A stretch of DNA of 64,000 bases, from NCBI GenBank assembly GCA_040954595.2, contig JBECUI020000040.1, forward strand, positions 55,026 to 119,025, given 5' to 3'. Below the pieces are notes generated by a model, which worked only from the letters and a program-made list of their open reading frames with translations, had not been told where the DNA came from and did not search any database. The DNA comes from Balanoglossus misakiensis. Its lineage: Eukaryota; Hemichordata. A program made the translations under genes and the position numbers. Shown one piece after another: positions 27,863-36,800 of this stretch (position 1 is its first letter; every line of letters begins with the position of its first letter).

Positions 27863-29196
27863 CTATTCTCCCTGAGCTCCAGGTTTACAGGAACTGAGCT
27901 AAAACGGAATTCCCGACGGATCTGATTGATCAGATAGCGCTTATAAAAATCAGGAAAGCCTTGGGTCCTATTCACAAAGACAACAAAACGAACAGGATGT
28001 GTCGATACCTGCGTAAGATACTTCACTTTAAAGACCCTGCCTCGATGCATCGGTGGAGGGTTTAGCGCAAGCCATTCCCTCAATGCCTTGTTGAGTTCGG
28101 CTGTCTCCACCCGGAAGCGCTGTTGACGATCTACTTTAAGAATTGTATCTAAAAGTAATTTTGTTCCTTGCCCATTAATGGCCGAGAGGGAAACAAGGGG
28201 TGCCCAATCTAAAACGGGGAACCGGAAACGGATCTTCTCTTCAAGATCAACAAGAAGCTTCTTATCTCCCTTCAAAAGATCCCCCTTATTCAAGGCCATG
28301 ACCAAGGCACAGTCACGTTTGACAGCCTGAGCCGCAATTTTTTTGTCCTGGTCGGAAATCCCTCTGCCAACTTCCAGAAGAAGGACCGTTACATCCGCTT
28401 CCGCCATGGCCCTAATGGCCCGGTTGACTGAATAATACTCCACATTCTCCCGAACGCTACGCCTGCGTCTAATGCCTGCAGTATCCAAAACCCGAAGATG
28501 CTGCCCCTTATAGGTAAAATTACTTCTCACGATATCTCGTGTTGTTCCGGGAACAGAGGAAACCAGAGAGCTCTCGCTGTTGGTCAGATGGTTAGCCAAT
28601 GTGGATTTACCGGCATTGGGTCGACCTATCAAAGCCAAGCGTATCGTAGGGACTGGAAGTTCTCTGATCTCCTTGCCTTTGTGGGATTTAAGACCCTGCT
28701 TTATTCTCTCCTTGAGAAGGTCAATGTTGCGCCCATGACTTGCCGAAATAGCCAGCGGCGTCCCCCAACCCAAAGCATGGTATTCATGGACTTCATGATC
28801 TTTCTCTGGGGAATCAATCTTGTTAACCAGAAGCAGGATTTCTTCCTTTTCCTGCCGAAGCTCCTCCGCAATGGTTTGATCCTCTCCAGTAAGTCCCCCT
28901 CTTTCCACAATGAAGAGCACCAAATCAGCATTCCTTATCATCTCCAGACTTCTTTTGGCTACAATACTATCAAAAACCTCATCTCGGTTTACCTTGATAC
29001 CTCCAGTGTCCACCAAACGGATGGGAAGGCCGTCCAGAAGGCAATCTTCTTCCAGGGCATCTCTGGTTACCCCCGGGCTTGAATGAGTAATGGCCCGCTG
29101 ACTGCCATAAAGGCGATTGTATAAGGTTGATTTTCCTACATTGGGGCGGCCGACAATAACAACCCGAGGGGGAAATGCATTGTTTTGTGAAGTCAT
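27859..29196 (-). CDS. der: Ribosome assembly GTPase Der (EngA)
   Basis: Double-GTPase needed for 50S maturation. It has 445 residues. The first G domain has G1 GRPNVGKST (residues 16-24), G3 DTGG and G4 NKID. The second has GRPNAGKST, DTAG and NKGD. A KH-like C-domain ends with PVNLELREN. It is the first gene of a seven-gene minus-strand operon ending with the giant coiled-coil gene. The link to the TonB motor is positional only. Confidence 0.96.
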   Translation of the reverse strand: MTSQNNAFPPRVVIVGRPNVGKSTLYNRLYGSQRAITHSSPGVTRDALEEDCLLDGLPIRLVDTGGIKVNRDEVFDSIVAKRSLEMIRNADLVLFIVERGGLTGEDQTIAEELRQEKEEILLLVNKIDSPEKDHEVHEYHALGWGTPLAISASHGRNIDLLKERIKQGLKSHKGKEIRELPVPTIRLALIGRPNAGKSTLANHLTNSESSLVSSVPGTTRDIVRSNFTYKGQHLRVLDTAGIRRRRSVRENVEYYSVNRAIRAMAEADVTVLLLEVGRGISDQDKKIAAQAVKRDCALVMALNKGDLLKGDKKLLVDLEEKIRFRFPVLDWAPLVSLSAINGQGTKLLLDTILKVDRQQRFRVETAELNKALREWLALNPPPMHRGRVFKVKYLTQVSTHPVRFVVFVNRTQGFPDFYKRYLINQIRREFRFSSVPVNLELRENR

Positions 29197-29404
29197 ATTT
29201 TCATCTTTCCTGTTACTGTCAGACTATACAACAATATACTCTTGGAAGCCACGAAAAGAAACAACAGACTTCAGGCACATAAAAAAATTTAATAGCATCT
29301 TTTTCCTTTACTGTATAATCAATATAGAGGCCCTATTGCCCTCTGTCAAATCTCAAGGAAATTACCCTGGAAGAAATGCATGAAATCACGGTATGCTAAG
29401 GTCT

Positions 29405-30196
29405 ATGAAGAAAAAATCACCTCCCCGTAAAAAAGTTTCTCCTCCCCAAAAAAAATCCGCTATTAACAACAGAACAAGGGGAACTTCCAAAAGAAAAAAA
29501 CGGGACAGACTGACCCCTTTTTTGCTTGTGATTGCTCTGAGCCTTCTAATCCTCGTTATTCTTTCTTTCAATCAGAATTTTCTTTCTGCTGTTTTCCCCA
29601 ATATGGCTCCCGATTCAGGAACTTCCCCTCCTCCTCAGGTAAAGATGGAGCAGCCACCGGAAAAAACGCCTCCCCCCCTGCCCGAGACTCTTCTTGAAAC
29701 CCCGCCGGAGGAGCCCATCATGGAGGAATCCGTAACCGATATTTCTGGTCCGGAACTCTTGCCTGACGGGGAGGAAACAAAACTGCGAATTTTCCTGGTA
29801 AAAATAGATAAGGATAGAGGTCAAATTACTCTCAAGGGTGTTCTGCGAACTGTTCACCGATCAAGCATTCCTCTTACTCAGGCTCTTAGAAGTCTTCTTA
29901 ATGGCCCCCAGTCAGCAGAATTGAGTAAGGGTTATCTTTCCCTTATTCCAGAAAAAGTAAAGCTCTTGGGAGTCCATGTTGAAGATGAAATTGCCTGGAT
30001 TGATTTCAATGAGACATTTCGCTTCAATGCTCTAGGAATTGAGGGTTACAGTGCCCAGGTGGAACAAGTTGTTTACACGGCCACCGAATTTCTTACTGTT
30101 TCTAAAGTTCAAATTCTTATTGAAGGCCAGAAATTAGACTATCTAGGAGCCGAAGGCTTCTGGATAGGAGGACCTCTGGGACGAGAAGATTTCTAG
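29405..30196 (+). CDS. GerMN-domain membrane protein
   Basis: About 263 residues from the second ATG (29405), chosen over the ATG at 29393 because AAGG lies 6 nt upstream. A very basic cytoplasmic head (KKKSPPRKKVSPPQKK) is followed by one membrane helix (about 40-60) and a Pro/Glu-rich spacer. A C-terminal GerMN domain is recognised from LTQALRSLLNGPQSAELSKG, SLIPEKVKLLGVHVE and WIDFNETF. GerMN modules occur in many non-sporulating bacteria and are thought to act in envelope assembly. A TATAAT at 29314-29319 may be its -10 element. Confidence 0.82.
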   Translation: MKKKSPPRKKVSPPQKKSAINNRTRGTSKRKKRDRLTPFLLVIALSLLILVILSFNQNFLSAVFPNMAPDSGTSPPPQVKMEQPPEKTPPPLPETLLETPPEEPIMEESVTDISGPELLPDGEETKLRIFLVKIDKDRGQITLKGVLRTVHRSSIPLTQALRSLLNGPQSAELSKGYLSLIPEKVKLLGVHVEDEIAWIDFNETFRFNALGIEGYSAQVEQVVYTATEFLTVSKVQILIEGQKLDYLGAEGFWIGGPLGREDF

Positions 30197-30350
30197 GAGC
30201 CAGGAAATGAATGGCCCTCAGGGACTCAAAGTTAGAAGGGATAGGCATTCGGTTCTACTATTTCCCCCCAAAGGACAGGCTAGAATTTTTCCTGCCCACT
30301 GAAATCCCCCCCAGGAGGGGAGAATTTCCAGCAAGCAAAAAAACACAATT

Positions 30351-31895
30351 TCAGCAGGCGTACTCTACTACCCGGGTTTCTCTAATGATGGTCACCTTGA
30401 TGCGCCCAGGATACTGTAGTTCGCTCTCTATCCGCTTAGCTATAACTTTAGCCAGCTGCTTCGACTGTGGATCATCGATGTCATTCTGGTTCACTACGAT
30501 ACGGAGTTCTCTCCCCGCCTGCATGGCAAAAACTTTCTCCACACCCCGAAAATCCCGGGCAATTTTCTCCAGGTTCTCAAGACGTTTCGTATAACTATCT
30601 AGAGTTTCCCGTCGTGCACCGGGACGAGATGCAGAAATCGTATCAGCAATTTGAATGAGGATTCCTTCAGGCGAAATAATTTCCTCATCTTCATGATGGG
30701 CGGCAACAGCATTGACCACCCGGGGGTCCTCCCCCAAACGGCGAAGTAAATCGCCACCCGATTCGGCATGATTGCCTTCACTATCGCCTTCTATTCCCTT
30801 ACCAATATCATGGAACAAGGCACCCCGTTTCGCGATGGAAATATCTGCCCCCACTTCACTAGCAAGCATTCCGGCAATCATGGATACTTCTTTGGAGTGA
30901 GCCAGAACATTCTGTCCATAACTAGTTCGAAAATGGAGACGTCCCAAAGCTCGGATAGCTTCAGAACGCACATTATGAATACCTAAGTCGAAAAGGGTCT
31001 TTTCTCCCTCTTCGTAAATTATTTTTTCTACCTCTTTGGTTATTCTCTGAACAACTTCCTCAATTCGGGCAGGATGAATCCGGCCATCGGCAATGAGCAG
31101 TTCCAGAGAACTTTTAGCAATATATTTCCGAATGGGATTAAAACAGGAAATGACTACGGCCTCAGGTGTATCATCAATAATGACGTCTGCACCTGTGATG
31201 CTTTCCAATGTGCGGATATTCCGCCCCTCACGTCCGATAATCCTTCCTTTCATTTCATCATTAGGCAAGCTTACCGACGTAACGGTTACCTCAGAGGTAA
31301 CCTCGGCAGCCAGCCTTTGAATTGTAGTAACAAGAATATCCCTCGCCTTTTTCTCGGCAGAGAACTTAGCTTCTTGCTCAATCTTATTGACCAGAAGCAA
31401 GGCATCATAATGAGCCTCTTTCTCCATCTCCTGGATCAATTGTTTTTTTGCTTCCTCAGCGGTCAGTCCAGATATTTTTTCCAGTTCAACTTGCCATTGT
31501 TTTTCTGCTTTTGTAAGCCAGGCTTGTTTTTCGTCCAGAGTTGTCTGATAACTTTTCATTTCAGAAGAACGACGATCTAATTCTAAAGCCTTCTTATCAA
31601 TCCTATCTTCTTTTTTCTGGATTCTTTTCTCGGAATTTTGAAGTTCACTTCGTAGGCTGCGAACCTCCGCCTCAAATCGGCGTCGATCTCCAAGCAGTTG
31701 ATTTTGGGCTTCAACAAGAATTTCTTTCTTAACTTGTTCAGCCTCTTTCTCTGCTTCGGTAATTGCATTTTTTTTGGTTCTTGCAGCCTTTTGCTCCACC
31801 GATACGTAGCGGAACTTAGCGTATAGCCAACGAATTGTCCAACCAAGAATCAACCCGCCGAGGGGAAAAAGTATTAAGAACTCGACACTTCGCAT
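30351..31895 (-). CDS. rny: Ribonuclease Y
   Basis: Membrane-anchored endoribonuclease that starts mRNA decay. It has 514 residues: an N-terminal membrane helix (about 6-25), a long coiled coil to about residue 200, and a KH domain (GRIIGREGRNIRTLESITGA). The HD domain carries HDIGKG near residue 362, then AHHEDEE. The C-terminus IRETRVVEYA is the family signature. GGGGGG lies just upstream of the ATG as ribosome binding site, and a consensus promoter lies 35-62 nt upstream. Confidence 0.97.
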   Translation of the reverse strand: MRSVEFLILFPLGGLILGWTIRWLYAKFRYVSVEQKAARTKKNAITEAEKEAEQVKKEILVEAQNQLLGDRRRFEAEVRSLRSELQNSEKRIQKKEDRIDKKALELDRRSSEMKSYQTTLDEKQAWLTKAEKQWQVELEKISGLTAEEAKKQLIQEMEKEAHYDALLLVNKIEQEAKFSAEKKARDILVTTIQRLAAEVTSEVTVTSVSLPNDEMKGRIIGREGRNIRTLESITGADVIIDDTPEAVVISCFNPIRKYIAKSSLELLIADGRIHPARIEEVVQRITKEVEKIIYEEGEKTLFDLGIHNVRSEAIRALGRLHFRTSYGQNVLAHSKEVSMIAGMLASEVGADISIAKRGALFHDIGKGIEGDSEGNHAESGGDLLRRLGEDPRVVNAVAAHHEDEEIISPEGILIQIADTISASRPGARRETLDSYTKRLENLEKIARDFRGVEKVFAMQAGRELRIVVNQNDIDDPQSKQLAKVIAKRIESELQYPGRIKVTIIRETRVVEYAC

Positions 31896-31929
31896 AATCC
31901 CCCCCAGGATGTTTCTATAATCTAAGGAT

Positions 31930-31957
31930 ATTATACCACAAATTTCAACAACGTCAA
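31930..31957 (-). promoter_or_regulatory. Sigma-70-type promoter of rny
   Basis: On the minus strand, TTGACG (31952-31957) is separated by 16 nt from a perfect TATAAT (31930-31935), 35 nt before the rny ATG. This is the best promoter match I found in the window. Confidence 0.75.
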
Positions 31958-32099
31958 GGAAAAATTTAAATTCCCAGCTTAGCAGGAATTATGGTGCATA
32001 CCTCGGTGAATCGAAGGGAGATTCCGGAACAAATCCAATATCATTCTAAGAAATAACAATTCCCCAAACTCACTATAAATAGATTAAACTTTCCTCATG

Positions 32100-32378
32100 G
32101 AATCAGCCACCAGCTTCAGTGTTCTGCCTTATGCTTCAGCCCTGGTTAATCTTCCGGTGCAGGTGGTGCTGAATTTTGTTGAATGCCTCCATCTTGTCAT
32201 TGTTTCCATGTCTTCTCGGAGTGACCGGAACTAGTTGAGATTCAAACATTCTTCTCGGAATCGACCATCGAAGCTTTTGATGAAGCAGTTTTCGATGTGT
32301 TTATCTGGAATGATCTAACAGAGCTTGATACCGTTTAAATAGCATCACTGGCCCTGGTCTTTGCTTGTCAACTCAGGT
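32100..32378 (-). pseudogene. IS3-family (IS407-like) transposase OrfB C-terminal fragment
   Basis: The minus strand encodes, with stops and frame changes, the conserved end of an IS3-type integrase: a degenerate ELTSKDQGQ followed by CYLNGIKL, then IENCFIKSFDGRFREECLNL (containing the catalytic Glu) and weaker WRH text. The first two catalytic Asp regions are missing; the fragment is cut by the left end of the IS256 remnant at about 32377. Confidence 0.6.
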
Positions 32379-32975
32379 AGTGTCAAGAATTTTGCACACT
32401 TTCAAATCTCCAATGTTGAAAGAGCCTAACTTACATCTTGCCTTATCGCTTTTAAGTAAGTCCATATTCAAATACTTTTCTGTACTCCATTTTGTTCCCA
32501 TGATGTACCTGAGCCTGGCAGCTGATAGCATAAGGGCCGAATCCCCATCGGGGAAATGTTCTGCTAGTATGGTTCTTCGAACCAGGGTTCTGCGTTTGAT
32601 TTCTTTCATGATTCTTTCAAGAGGATTATTAGTCCTGATCCGAATCCAATGTTCCTGAGGGAAATACCTATGCTCAAGAGTTTCGTGGATATAGTTTTTC
32701 ACCATCTTAGCAGCCTTGGGAAGTTTCATATTGCGGAGTTTCGCTTCAATCAGTTGAGCCTTCTCAAGAGCAGCATCACGATCTTCTTGCGCATGAATTG
32801 CCTTCTCAGCATTGCTGCAACTTCACGGACCTTCTCACGGGGAACTACTGAGAATACATTCCGGTAATAGTGAACAACGCATCGTTGCCAACGTGCTTTA
32901 GGGAAAAACTCTTCGATGGATTCAGGCCAATCCGATGCATTTGTCGCTTATGAAGAGCTTTAGTATCCTTGCCTT
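32373..32975 (-). pseudogene. IS256-type transposase, C-terminal part
   Basis: LPKAAKMVKNYIHETLEHRY and WIRIRTNNPLERIMKEIKRR are the conserved C-terminal block with the catalytic Glu. Upstream, in shifted frames, SDKCIG and AEKAIHAQEDRDAALEKA continue it towards the N-terminus. At least three frame changes and stops separate the pieces; the two catalytic Asp residues are not recoverable. The residual frame reads through the left inverted repeat. Confidence 0.7.
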
Positions 32976-33003
32976 TTTAGAATGTGCGCAATTTTTAAAA
33001 CAC

Positions 33004-33083
33004 CACCAATTAAACACTTCGCAAAACTAGTATACAACAAGGAAATTGCAGAAAACGAATACAGCATTTCCGTATCCAACTAT
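33004..33083 (+). pseudogene. hsdM: Scrap of a type I restriction-modification M subunit (hsdM C-terminus)
   Basis: In the plus direction the bases encode IKHFAKLVYNKEIAENEYSI followed by SVSNYV, close to the usual HsdM C-terminal sequence around 'EIA..DYNLSVS.YV'. Only about 27 codons are present. It lies inside the IS256 remnant on the opposite strand and runs straight into the 22-bp tandem repeats. No other hsd gene is in the window. The identification rests on one short motif, so it is tentative. Confidence 0.45.
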
Positions 33084-33171
33084 GTCGCTGCCGAAGTAGG
33101 GACAGGTCGCTGCCGAAGTAGGGACAGGTCGCTGCCGAAGTAGGGACAGGTCGCTGCCGAAGTAGGGACAG
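33084..33171. repeat. Four exact tandem copies of a 22-bp unit
   Basis: The unit begins GTCGCTGCCGAAGTAGGGAC and repeats four times without change (33084, 33106, 33128, 33150), running directly into the 30-bp palindrome at 33161-33190. Each unit contains one arm of that palindrome (AGTAGGGACAG), which suggests growth of the array by slippage from the palindrome. Confidence 0.95.
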
Positions 33172-33190
33172 GTCGCGACCTGTCCCTACT
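33161..33190. repeat. Perfect 30-bp palindrome, copy 1
   Basis: Left arm AGTAGGGACAGGTCG followed by its exact reverse complement. It is preceded by GCCGA. Similar GTAGGGACAGGT palindromes are known to me as dispersed REP-like repeats in diverse bacteria, but the family is not named here with certainty. Confidence 0.95.
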
Positions 33191-33665
33191 CATTGATGGG
33201 TTGATTCCGCCAAGTATTGATTCTCTACTAAGAGATCCTGGTTCAAATTGCTCATTGTCCCAGGGCTTTATCTTGGTTCCCCAAAGGGCCTCGGTAATAT
33301 CTTTAACTCGGCGCACTGAAACACCAGCTAAATACATTTCAACTAAGGCTTCTTCAACGGATGTTTCCCGGCGTTTATAACGCTCAATAATTGCTGTTTC
33401 GAATGGAAGCCGAAGTAGGGACAGGTCGCGACCTGTCCCTACTCTTGAAAGCAGCGATATCCAACTTCCTGGTGTAATGTCCAGCACGAGTATCTTTTCG
33501 TGCATCCGTAGGTTCGTATTTTTCAGCCTGAAGTAAAAAATCTACCTCTGCATTGAGCATGGCATTCAAGGTTCCCTCTACGGTTTTTTTAACCATTTGG
33601 CTGCTCTGTAGGAGACCTTCATCGATCTGTATGATCTTTCCCGTGGGGTCTTTTTCTGACCTCAT
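33191..33665 (-). pseudogene. IS256-type transposase, N-terminal part, split by a palindrome
   Basis: From ATG 33665: LLQSSQMVKKTVEGTLNAML, EVDFLLQAEKYE and ARAGHYTRKLD-like text match the IS256 transposase start. A 30-bp palindrome at 33414-33443 replaces or interrupts the 'KAGEV..VPKLR' region. The protein resumes as LPFETAIIERYKRRETSVEE, YLAGVSVRRVKDITEALWGT and ends in the next palindrome at about 33190. It is non-functional. Confidence 0.7.
33414..33443. repeat. Perfect 30-bp palindrome, copy 2
   Basis: Identical to the palindrome at 33161-33190 and also preceded by GCCGA. It interrupts the N-terminal transposase fragment, so it arrived after the IS256 copy or during its decay. Confidence 0.95.
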
Positions 33666-33853
33666 TTTGTCCTCCGTGTGAATGGTTTTACATTCGATTC
33701 CATTTCAACATTGGAGAAGTGCCCAAGATTTTTGGCACTACTGGATAAGGGTTTGTTTAGTTCTGGAACGGTCCCTGGATTTATTAGAATAAACTTTCCG
33801 CTTCCGTCTGGAATGAGCGTCTATTGGGCCGTGTAGATAGTTCCAGGAAAGAA

Positions 33854-36800
33854 TTATTGTTTCCCCGTACATTCAAGGACGATTTTTAATGGATTAAGGG
33901 GAGCTTCCTTGAATCCCAGAAAAAGATAAGATTGCTTTTTTTGATAGAGAATAGGGAGAAAAAGCCCTGATTTAATGAACCGAAAATCTTGGGAATTTAC
34001 TTTATCTCCAATAGGAGAATGCTTAATACTCTGAAGGAATACAACTAAACGGGGAGCAAACCACAGTCTCCACGTAGGTTCGTCTTTCGAGGTGGATAAC
34101 CGGGAGGCACTTTCTGTGTCCAGACCAATAGAGTAATCAATGCTCAAGCCATCTTCTTTCTTTTCAAAGAGCACACTGCAGAGAGCATTGTAGTTTTTTG
34201 CGATCTTTATGAGAGATTTGTATATCCCTGTTGCTCCTTGTTGATACCCAAAAAGGAAGTGATCGAAATCAAAGCCATCGGGAACCCATTGATTTCTTTT
34301 TCTTGCCATTAGAAGTTTGGAAGTAGAATCCTTCAAATCAGAGGGGAGGAGACCCTTGGTGTGAGTCCTGATGATACTTTCAAAGGTAAACTCTTCGCCA
34401 TCAACTTCCTGCGCAACCTGAGGTGTGTTGACTGGAGTGGAATGATCGAAAACATCGGTATCCTTCAGGACTTCTCTCAGGGTCCAGGTCGAAACCCCAT
34501 CATCCTGATCTTCATACTCATCCTGCTCGGAGGAGGGATGGTCTCCTGACGGCTCACTATAGTTCGGTTTCTCAGCATCTTCAATTTTGCTCTTCCCCTG
34601 TCTCAGGTTCAGGGGGTAGTAATCCAGCTGCATAAACTTTGCGTTGTACACGTAGTGATCTGAATGATTGATTTCTATAAGCTCTTTAGACTCATCAGAG
34701 AGAACAAGGGGAAGAATTTCCAGATTTTCCTCGGGTTCCCTAGGCAAGGTAGAAATCCCACTCCATTGGGGAAGATCTTCGGGAATTGCTGCTTCTTCCG
34801 GTTCGACAGTCAAGTCCTCAAGCTCACTAGGTAGTTCGGAGGCATCAAACTCCTCTTCCGTGGCAGAACTAAGGTCTTCTAAAGGTGCAAGTGATTCAAG
34901 GTCCTCAGCGGCAGAACTAAGGTCTTCTAAAGGTGCAAGTGATTCAAGGTCTTCAGCGGCAGAACTAAGGTCTTCTAAAGGCTCAAGTGATTCAAGGTCT
35001 TCCGTGGCAGACGTAAGGTCTTCTAAAGGTGCAAGTGATTCAAGGTCCTCAGCGGCAGAACTAAGGTCTTCTAAAGGCTCAAGTGATTCAAGGTCTTCAG
35101 CGGCAGAACTAAGGTCTTCTAAAGGCTCAAGTGATTCAAGGTCTTCCGTGGCAGACGTAAGGTCTTCTAAAGGTGCAAGTGATTCAAGGTCCTCAGCGGC
35201 AGAACTAAGGTCTTCTAAAGGTGCAAGTGATTCAAGGTCCTCAGCGGCAGAACTAAGGTCTTCTAAAGGTGCAAGTGATTCAAGGTCTTCAGCGGCAGAA
35301 CTAAGGTCTTCTAAAGGCTCAAGTGATTCAAGGTCCTCAGCGGCAGAACTAAGGTCCTCTAAAGGTGCAAGTGATTCAAGGTCCTCAGCGGCAGAACTAA
35401 GGTCTTCTAAAGGTGCAAGTGATTCAAGGTCTTCAGCGGCAGAACTAAGGTCTTCTAAAGGCTCAAGTGATTCAAGGTCCTCAGCGGCAGAACTAAGGTC
35501 TTCTAAAGGTGCAAGTGATTCAAGGTCTTCCGTGGCAGAACTAAGGTCTTCTAAAGGTGCAAGTGATTCAAGGTCTTCAGCGGCAGAACTAAGGTCTTCT
35601 AAAGGCTCAAGTGATTCAAGGTCCTCAGCGGCAGAACTAAGGTCTTCTAAAGGTGCAAGTGATTCAAGGTCTTCCGTGGCAGAACTAAGGTCTTCTAAAG
35701 GTGCAAGTGATTCAAGGTCTTCAGCGGCAGAACTAAGGTCTTCTAAAGGCTCAAGTGATTCAAGGTCCTCAGCGGCAGAACTAAGGTCTTCTAAAGGTGC
35801 AAGTGATTCAAGGTCTTCAGCGGCAGAACTAAGGTCTTCTAAAGGCTCAAGTGATTCAAGGTCTTCCGTGACTGCAACTTTGACCATCTCTACAGGTTTA
35901 CTGACAGCTTTCTCGGCTACGGAAATGGCTTCAGGACTGACGCTTACCTTTACAGAGGCAACAGCTTTGGTGATTATTTTTTCAATTTCTTTAAGGTTCC
36001 ACAGAGAGCCATCAGAGAACGTAGGTACAGTTGTGCTATCACCCCCCTGTCTACCCATGACCTCAAGAATTTCATTCCAACCTTTGTCTATCAAATCATC
36101 GACTATATCAGAGTCCGTTTTCTTAAGTCTCCCCAAACCCCTACGAAGTTCCTTCCTAACTTCTTCTCGACGTAACTCCAGCTCGCTTGCTTTTACTCGA
36201 TAGTTACTACCTTCCTTACCCGAGAGCCAGTCCTTAATCAAACCTATCTGGAGCTTTTTAATACGCTCTCTAAGAATTACCACCTGCTCCTGCCGCAGAT
36301 TAAAAAGAAGATAAAACATCAGACTTAGAGTCGTAAAAAAGACCGTGAGAATAAGTCCCTGGATAAGGGGAGAAAAGCTGAAAAATTTCCCCGGGATCAA
36401 ACGGCCGATATAGAACTTCTCTTCTCCAGAACCAACAGCAACCGTTGCCAGCCAGTAACTCTCCTTGGGGATTTTTGAACCTCCTGCCAGAGCAAAGATC
36501 TGGAAGGGTTCTGGGGAAGTTTCCCCGGACCAGAGTTCCAAACCTTCCCCAACAACCCTGGCCGCCTGGCTGGGACGAAGATCGATAACTACCCCCCTGT
36601 CTTCGACGATCCAGACTGTCCCTCCAGAGGCTGTGCGATTTTCCATAGCAAGGGAGGCTTCAAGTCCCGTAGAATTCATGGTAACGACTGCCCAACCGCG
36701 ATAGTTGAAGGCCCTGTCGGTCAGTGGAAGAACATAATGAAATCTCTGTCCGATCTCATCGTGATAAAACCAGGATGCCTCGCGGACAGATTCGCCCAGT

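Larger units (their letters stand above)
32377..33749 (-). mobile_element. Decayed IS256-family element with internal replacement
   Basis: Span of about 1.37 kb, typical for IS256. The ends AGTGTCAAGAATTTTGCACA (from 32377) and, on the opposite strand, AGTGCCAAAAATCTTGGGCA (from about 33749) are imperfect inverted repeats. Transposase fragments run on the minus strand at both sides, but the middle of the catalytic domain is replaced by a foreign segment (about 33004-33190) containing an hsdM-like scrap and short repeats. No clear target duplication is visible. Bases 32977-33004 also resemble an IS end, so two truncated copies are possible. Confidence 0.65.

Noticed and set aside
31074-31580. 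168-codon plus-strand frame inside rny
   Set aside because: It lies wholly antisense to well-conserved RNase Y codons and has no recognisable product.
33084-33190. Short direct repeats that could suggest a CRISPR array
   Set aside because: Units are 22 bp and directly abutting with no spacers, and no cas gene is near. They derive from the adjoining palindrome.
34668-36203. 511-codon plus-strand open frame rich in Arg, Ser, Lys and Gly, antisense to the repeat protein
   Set aside because: The 48-bp unit has a length divisible by three and its antisense reading lacks stop codons, so one stop-free unit keeps the whole array open. There is no ribosome binding site or motif, and the sense frame has membrane helices and non-repeat domains.
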